From Verrucomicrobiaceae bacterium (GTDB lineage: Bacteria > Verrucomicrobiota > Verrucomicrobiia > Verrucomicrobiales > Verrucomicrobiaceae), in assembly GCA_016795465.1 (NCBI GenBank), contig JAEUHK010000024.1, positions 1 through 64,000 on the forward strand: DNA of 64,000 nt, given 5' to 3'. Shown piece by piece: positions 59,247 through 64,000 of the stretch. Below the pieces are notes generated by a model. The model did no database searches and was not told where the DNA came from. It saw only the letters and a list, made by a program, of their open reading frames with translations. A program made the translations under genes and the position numbers. Position 1 is the first letter of the stretch, and every line of letters starts with the position of its first letter.

Positions 59247-61439
59247 CTACTTCTTGATCTCGCCCGTGCTCTGAAACTGCTGCCAATCCTTCGCGTAGTC
59301 GCCATTGAGCAGCCAGGACGCGGTGGATTTGTCACCGGTGAAGTCGGCGAAGGGCGCAGTGAGGAGCTTTTGATAGCCGCCGGGCTTCGTCTGCCAGTTT
59401 TGGCCGAGGTGACCGCTTTCGAGCGTGAGCGAGCGCAGCTTCACGGGGCTGCTTTTCGCATCCTCATCAGCCGGAACGCGGGCGGTGAAGGTGTGGCGCA
59501 GGAAACTGAACACGAGCGGCCAGGTCTTCTCGCCGGGGCCGTGACCGGTCTTCGGCTCGACGGCGATGTTCCAGAGGGCGCGATGGTTTTTGCGCAAGGC
59601 GGGCACGACGGCGAGGTTTTCGTCTTTCGAAGGTCGAGCAAGGAAGGGATCGTCCTCGCCGAAGATGACGAGGCCGGGGACTTGCGCGGCTCCCGGCTGA
59701 TAAACCTGAAACGTCGTGCCTGGACGCATTGAAACCCAGCCCCAGATGCGATCCGGCACATACGAGGTGAAAATCGCGGAGAAACCGGTGCCGTTCGAGT
59801 GGCCGTAAAGGAAGAGCGGCGCGTGCTGAAGCTCGGGATGGCCGCTTCTTTCGCCAAACTGCCGCATGTGCTCAAAAAGCAGGCTTTGAGGCCAGAAGCC
59901 GCGCTGCATCGGATTGCCGGTGAACTTGAACAACGCGAGGCCCAGTTCCTGCGCGAGCTTTCGCAGGTCGGCACGCTTGAAGAGACCGTCCCCGCTGCCG
60001 TGACCGGACATGACGACGATGCCGCGAGCGGTTTGGAGGTCCTTCGGCAGCCAAAGATCGAAGCGCACCTCCTCGCGCCGACCCTCGCCTTTTTGCTTCA
60101 CGGCCTCGCGCCACTGCGCCTCGCTCACTTTCCAGTCCCAGTTGCGGCTCACGACCTGCTGCGGATCAGGCGTGCCCCACTTCGCCTCGTCGAGCACGCC
60201 GTTCCAGCTCTTCGTGTCCTTCGTCTGCACGTTCGCGCTCACCCAGCCGAGGCTGTGGCATTCGGGAAGCTGCGCAAAGTCACTCCACTCGGTGCCGTCG
60301 TTCGTGTGGCGAGGCTCGGTCCATTGCTTCGCGAGCCACGGCAGCACCTTTTCGGCCCACTTCGCGCCATGAACACGCAAGCCCTCACCGCTGAAGTGAA
60401 CGCCCTTGCCATCGCGCTCGCGGAGCTTGCCTTTCAGCGCATCGGAGTCGGGACCTTCGAAGGCGAGGCCATCCTTCCAAAGCGAAGCCTGCGCGGCGCG
60501 GATGTCATCGCTGCCTTCATCGCCCGGCACGTGATAACTCGCCTGCGCCACAAACCACGGCGCGCTCCAGCCGATGTCGCGTCGTGAGTCGCGGATGATT
60601 TTCTCCAAACATTCGCGGTAAAGCTTACCCGACAGCGTGCGGGTCGTGTCCTTCTGATTCGCATCGCTCTCGCCCTGATGCCAGAGCACCGCGCGGAAGC
60701 CCTGCGGCCCCACCGACTTCATCCGCGCGATGAACGCCTCATACGCCGCGCCTTTGCTGGCCCACTGGCCATTCGGCAGTTGCTCCACGCGGCTCACCAG
60801 CGTCGGTGGATTCGGAAACGTCGCCCCTTTCGGCAACCACTCGCGCACACTCGTCGCCCCGATGCCACAGGCGAAGATGCCGACGGGCACGTTTTCCTTC
60901 GCCACCACCGCATCCGCGAAAGCGGGCACCAAACTGCCGCCACCACCACTCGCGCCCGGCTGCGGATCATCCGCGATGCGCCACGCCTTGCCATCGAACG
61001 ACGTCACGCGCCGCGTCTTCGTCGTCTGCTTTTCCTCGCCGTGATTCGCCGAGTTCGACTGCCCCGCGATCACAAACACCTCGCCAACGCCCACATGCGC
61101 CACGCTGCCAAGCGCGAGTTGTTTTCCACTCTGCGAAATCCTCACCTCCAGGCGCCACCAACCACCCGCTGGTGCTTCGACCGTGCCCGACAGCTTCGTC
61201 CCAGAAACCGAACCGCCCACTCGTTGCCACGAGGCTTGATCCTTATCACCCACCACACGCGCTTCCATCGTGATGCCAGGCAAAGACACCGCCTCGGACA
61301 ACTCACCCGCAATGCGTATGAGCCCTCTACCCGGACTGGTCCGCTGCACGACTTGATAGTCGAGCGGCGAGGTCAAAGTGAGATCAACTGCATGCAATGC
61401 GGAAGTGACGACCAAGAAAAGAGCGAGAAGACGTCTCAT
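59247..61439 (-). CDS. Two-domain secreted esterase: SASA domain plus alpha/beta hydrolase
   Basis: About 730 residues from MRRLLALFLVVTSALHA at 61439. The start at 61469 is rejected because those codons are part of a dispersed palindrome arm. Residues about 100-380 are a sialate O-acetylesterase (SASA/CE6-like) domain: GEVFVIAGQSNSANHGE with the nucleophile Ser, VPVGIFACGIGATSVREWLP and AVLWHQGESDANQKDTTR. Residues about 455-700 are a separate alpha/beta hydrolase: GIVVMSGHGSGDGLF, LFLYGHSNGTGFSAIF with a second nucleophile, and KTGHGPGEKTW. Two esterases in one exported chain is unusual. Confidence 0.82.
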   Translation of the reverse strand: MRRLLALFLVVTSALHAVDLTLTSPLDYQVVQRTSPGRGLIRIAGELSEAVSLPGITMEARVVGDKDQASWQRVGGSVSGTKLSGTVEAPAGGWWRLEVRISQSGKQLALGSVAHVGVGEVFVIAGQSNSANHGEEKQTTKTRRVTSFDGKAWRIADDPQPGASGGGGSLVPAFADAVVAKENVPVGIFACGIGATSVREWLPKGATFPNPPTLVSRVEQLPNGQWASKGAAYEAFIARMKSVGPQGFRAVLWHQGESDANQKDTTRTLSGKLYRECLEKIIRDSRRDIGWSAPWFVAQASYHVPGDEGSDDIRAAQASLWKDGLAFEGPDSDALKGKLRERDGKGVHFSGEGLRVHGAKWAEKVLPWLAKQWTEPRHTNDGTEWSDFAQLPECHSLGWVSANVQTKDTKSWNGVLDEAKWGTPDPQQVVSRNWDWKVSEAQWREAVKQKGEGRREEVRFDLWLPKDLQTARGIVVMSGHGSGDGLFKRADLRKLAQELGLALFKFTGNPMQRGFWPQSLLFEHMRQFGERSGHPELQHAPLFLYGHSNGTGFSAIFTSYVPDRIWGWVSMRPGTTFQVYQPGAAQVPGLVIFGEDDPFLARPSKDENLAVVPALRKNHRALWNIAVEPKTGHGPGEKTWPLVFSFLRHTFTARVPADEDAKSSPVKLRSLTLESGHLGQNWQTKPGGYQKLLTAPFADFTGDKSTASWLLNGDYAKDWQQFQSTGEIKK

Positions 61440-61450
61440 CAGATTCAAGC

Positions 61451-61468
61451 GGCAGGAGAATGGGGACA
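61451..61468. repeat. Solo arm of the dispersed palindromic element (copy D)
   Basis: GGCAGGAGAATGGGGACA at 61451-61468 is one arm of the element with no matching second arm nearby. It lies between the SGNH stop (61492) and the esterase start (61439), and supplies the spurious upstream ATG at 61469. Confidence 0.75.
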
Positions 61469-61491
61469 AAAGGAGATCGAAGAACCGAAGA

Positions 61492-62718
61492 TCAATTCAG
61501 CAGCAGATGAAACACCCGCAGAGCGGTCTTGGATGAGGTCGTCGAGGCGACGAGGCGGACTCTCGCAGTGTGCGGGCCGGGTTTGAGCTGGTCATCGAGA
61601 ATCAAAGCCCACGGAAGATGCAGGCCGCTGCTCCAGTGCGTCAGCGTGTCGAGTGTGCGAGGCGCACCGCCATCCACGCTGAACTCGATCTGCCCGGCAT
61701 CGGGGCCGGAGGCGATGAAAAGACCGCAGCCGGTGCCTTCAAAGCTGAACTCAAACTCCGCGCCCGGCTCGGTGCCGACGAGCGCGGACACGTTCACAAA
61801 GCCCTCGCGCACGCCGATTTTTTTGCCGTTCGGCTGCTTGTCGTCGTCGGCAGGTTTCCACGAGGGCACGAGCGTGAAGCCCCGGATGATTTTCGCCTGC
61901 GCGATGTCGCCAAGGCGGCCTTTGGCGTAGCTATGAGCATCGAGCGACGCGGGCAGCGGATGCTCTTCCGCGGATGCGGCGATGGGTTTGGCAAAAGCAG
62001 CGTCGAGCATGCGGGCGACGCTGTGGGCGTAGAGCTGATGACCGAAAGGCGAGGGATGCAGGCCTTTGAAATCGTCCGCCCAGGTGAACTCGCCCGCGTC
62101 GATGCGGTCGGTGACTTCACGTGCGAGGTTGAACGACGGATTGCCATACGCGACGGCCACACGTTCGTGCTGGGCGATGGACGCGGGCACCTTGCCAGCG
62201 TGGTAGTCATCCATGTGCGGCGGCATGACGAAGTGAAGCTGGATGATGTCCGTCAGCGGGCTCACGGTGCGCATGTGACGCACCACGCCCTCCATGCCGC
62301 GCAGCATGAGATCGGGATGCTGCGGGATGTTTGAGCTGTCATTCACCGCCGCCTCGACGAAGAGCAAATCCACCGGCCCTTTGGCCAAAACATCGCGCTC
62401 CAGACGAAACGCATGCGGCACGGAGCCCATCGAGCCGATGCCCGCATTGATGAATTCGAACTTCGTGTCCGGGAACTTCTTCGTCAGGTAATCGCAGGTG
62501 TGCTGACGCCACGCACCGCCCGCCGTGATCGAGCCGCCGAAGAAAATGACGCGACCGGCTTTCTCCTGCGTGAACTTGCGCTGGCAGTTCGCCAATCCAT
62601 CGCGCAGCTCGAAGTAATCGTGGCCCTTCGGCAATTTCGCGGGATCGTATTTGGTCTCGGCGGAGGCGAGTGCTGTCAGCAGGAGTAGAAATGCAAAGAG
62701 AGGCTTCATCGGTGTCAT
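61492..62718 (-). CDS. Secreted SGNH hydrolase with C-terminal beta domain
   Basis: About 408 residues from 62718, or 405 from 62709; the former gives an ATGA overlap with the upstream gene. The signal peptide is MKPLFAFLLLLTALASAE. Block I is VIFFGGSITAGGAW (the GxSI form of GDS), then INAGIGSMGSVPHAFRLERD, FVEAAVNDSSNIPQHPDL with Asn, and FKGLHPSPFGHQLYAHSV with Asp/His-like residues. Residues about 290-408 form a jelly-roll-like domain (FVNVSALVGTEPGAEFEFSF ... HTARVRLVASTTSS). It probably deacetylates exported polysaccharide. Confidence 0.85.
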   Translation of the reverse strand: MTPMKPLFAFLLLLTALASAETKYDPAKLPKGHDYFELRDGLANCQRKFTQEKAGRVIFFGGSITAGGAWRQHTCDYLTKKFPDTKFEFINAGIGSMGSVPHAFRLERDVLAKGPVDLLFVEAAVNDSSNIPQHPDLMLRGMEGVVRHMRTVSPLTDIIQLHFVMPPHMDDYHAGKVPASIAQHERVAVAYGNPSFNLAREVTDRIDAGEFTWADDFKGLHPSPFGHQLYAHSVARMLDAAFAKPIAASAEEHPLPASLDAHSYAKGRLGDIAQAKIIRGFTLVPSWKPADDDKQPNGKKIGVREGFVNVSALVGTEPGAEFEFSFEGTGCGLFIASGPDAGQIEFSVDGGAPRTLDTLTHWSSGLHLPWALILDDQLKPGPHTARVRLVASTTSSKTALRVFHLLLN

Positions 62719-64000
62719 TTGAGGGGTTTCAGTTTCCACTTCGCGGCATACAGATCACTCGAACCGGACTTCGTCACTTCGTGAGTGCCGAAGGTGGCAG
62801 GTGTGGAGAGCGCACCGGCGATGATGAGTTCATCGGGGGCACAGAAGGTGATCGGGTAAGCGCTGTCGTTGAGCTTGCCACCGGCCTGTTGCACCCAGAG
62901 GAGGCCGCCTTTGACATCGAACGCCGCGACGAAGATGTCGCCGCTGCCACGCGTGGCGAGCGCGTGCCCCGCGAGCACGGTGTCTTGATTGAAGTCACCG
63001 CACACAAAGGCCGTGCCGTGATCATCGGTGGTCACGCCGAGGCAATAATCGGTGCCCGGGCCATGCATGTGCTTCGCCCACTGCACCTGGCCTGCGACAT
63101 CGAGATGCACGATGAGACCATCGTAATCTTTTTCGGTGCCACCTTGAAACGTCTGGCCTGCCACACTCACGCTGCCCTTGAACATGCCTGCACCCCAGAC
63201 GCGTCCCTGCGAGTCGCACGCGATCTCGTGGTAAATGGCGCTCGTGGTGCCCGGGATGAGGTTCACCCATTCACCCTCGCCTTCCGGAGTGAGCTTCAGC
63301 ACGAGCGCGGCGCTCGTTTTGGATTCGATGGCGACTTTGCCAAAGGCTCCTGCGCCCGAGGCACTGCCACCGACGTAGATGTGGTCCTTCCCATCAATCG
63401 CGATGCCGTGCCCGCTGCCCGAGACCTTGCCGGAAGGCGTGCGATGCCAGATCTCGCGACCTTCCGCGTCATACTTCGTGCAGAAAAACTGTCCGCCGAT
63501 CGCACCCGTGATGACGACATGCCCCTTTGAGTCGATGGCGATGCCGTGGCCGTAATCGGAGCTTTCTCCGCCCTTCACGCGCACCCACAGCAGCTTGCCA
63601 TCGGGGGAGAACTTCGCGGTGAAGGCATCGAAGTTGCCCGCATTCGGCACCTTCTCGCCATTCGCCATCGCGTCCGTGCTTTCGAAGTGTCCGGTGACAT
63701 ACGCATTCCCCGCCGCATCCGTGATCACGCCATATGCACGATCTGTTTTGCTGCCACCAAAGCCGCTCACCCACAACGGCTTGCCTGCGGCATCGAGCTT
63801 CGTCAGGCACATGTCCATCTCACCGGCCGTTTTGTGCTGCTGATCGCCAAACATCGCATCCCCCACGCACTCAGAGGCGAGAAACACATTCCCCGTACGA
63901 TCCGTCGTCACCGCCCGCGTCTTGTCATGCCCGATGCCGCCGCCGCTGAAGACCCATTCGCAGGTCGGAGGCTCCGCAGCGTGGAGTGTGGAAATGAGGG
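62715..64000 (-). CDS. Secreted SBBP/beta-propeller repeat protein (5' end outside window)
   Basis: The frame is open to the window edge and begins inside a signal peptide (LISTLHAAEPP), so only a few residues are missing. The body repeats a beta-propeller unit: AVTTDRTGNVFLASE, GVITDAAGNAYVTGHF, GIAIDSKGHVVITGAIG, GIAIDGKDHIYVGGSASG and GVTTDDHGTAFVCGDF. These are SBBP/Delta-like repeats of exported proteins. A GTG at 63911 is an internal codon, not the start. Its stop overlaps the SGNH start. No catalytic residues are seen. Confidence 0.8.
   Translation of the reverse strand, partial: LISTLHAAEPPTCEWVFSGGGIGHDKTRAVTTDRTGNVFLASECVGDAMFGDQQHKTAGEMDMCLTKLDAAGKPLWVSGFGGSKTDRAYGVITDAAGNAYVTGHFESTDAMANGEKVPNAGNFDAFTAKFSPDGKLLWVRVKGGESSDYGHGIAIDSKGHVVITGAIGGQFFCTKYDAEGREIWHRTPSGKVSGSGHGIAIDGKDHIYVGGSASGAGAFGKVAIESKTSAALVLKLTPEGEGEWVNLIPGTTSAIYHEIACDSQGRVWGAGMFKGSVSVAGQTFQGGTEKDYDGLIVHLDVAGQVQWAKHMHGPGTDYCLGVTTDDHGTAFVCGDFNQDTVLAGHALATRGSGDIFVAAFDVKGGLLWVQQAGGKLNDSAYPITFCAPDELIIAGALSTPATFGTHEVTKSGSSDLYAAKWKLKPLK

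Noticed and set aside
57984..59732. 582-codon plus-strand frame
   Set aside because: It spans antisense of two real minus-strand genes with Tat and esterase motifs.

Overview
This is a GC-rich chromosomal segment that looks like a Verrucomicrobiae bacterium, probably of the Prosthecobacter/Verrucomicrobium type. The assignment rests on gene content: an NPCBM plus PVC-type membrane-bound dehydrogenase, DUF1080, ThuA, sialidase (BNR) and SGNH hydrolases, BD-FAE-type esterases, Tat-exported sugar isomerase/epimerase-like proteins, TPM-domain membrane proteins and a YchF/GlmM/PgsA housekeeping core. No rRNA is present. One tRNA, tRNA-Arg(UCU), lies at 27666-27739.

Layout. 1-5320: a truncated NPCBM/dehydrogenase gene, a BrnT/BrnA-type toxin-antitoxin pair, a VOC protein, an HTTM membrane protein with a partner, and a secreted protein with an Asn/Gly-repeat tail, mostly on the minus strand. 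5502-9553: two zinc-ribbon proteins and a TPM-domain membrane protein on the plus strand. 9649-15916: Gfo/Idh/MocA oxidoreductase, TMTC-like TPR membrane protein, pgsA, RidA-like protein, glmM, and a tiny lipoprotein/pseudopilin pair. 15918-21910: YdcF, an EEP-family phosphodiesterase, a methyltransferase, a polysaccharide deacetylase, an LpxL-type acyltransferase and a halogenase-like flavoprotein. This set resembles the accessory part of an aryl-polyene/flexirubin or lipid-modification locus. 21979-30939: ychF, then secreted esterases, a serine hydrolase, DUF1080, a sialidase-like lipoprotein and the tRNA.

31048-34577 is an AT-richer three-gene island on the minus strand: a DNA cytosine-5 methyltransferase, a MORC/MutL-like GHKL ATPase and a degenerate methyltransferase-fold protein. 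It is probably a restriction-like or conflict module. 34644-42308 returns to host-type secreted hydrolases. 42857-50319 is an eight-gene plus-strand operon, again AT-richer: TIR-like DUF1863 protein, SLATT-like membrane protein, DUF4062 protein, a 730-residue unknown protein, a coiled-coil protein, a zinc-ribbon membrane protein and two lipoproteins. I consider it the best candidate for an undescribed conflict or envelope-stress system. 50397-64000 holds a beta-helix protein, a DUF1016 (YhcG) nuclease with a KilA-N remnant, and a long minus-strand run of exported carbohydrate-active and esterase-like proteins that leaves the window.

Two sequence-level themes stand out. First, a dispersed palindromic element (core GGCAGGAGAATGGGG) occurs at about 38.3, 42.5 and 56.0 kb, with a single arm at 61.45 kb. 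Second, several housekeeping genes have a TTGaca-N16/17-TAnnnn box ending only 9-10 bases before the ATG, with no Shine-Dalgarno sequence, which suggests leaderless transcripts. All function calls come from motif recognition by eye; no database search was possible.
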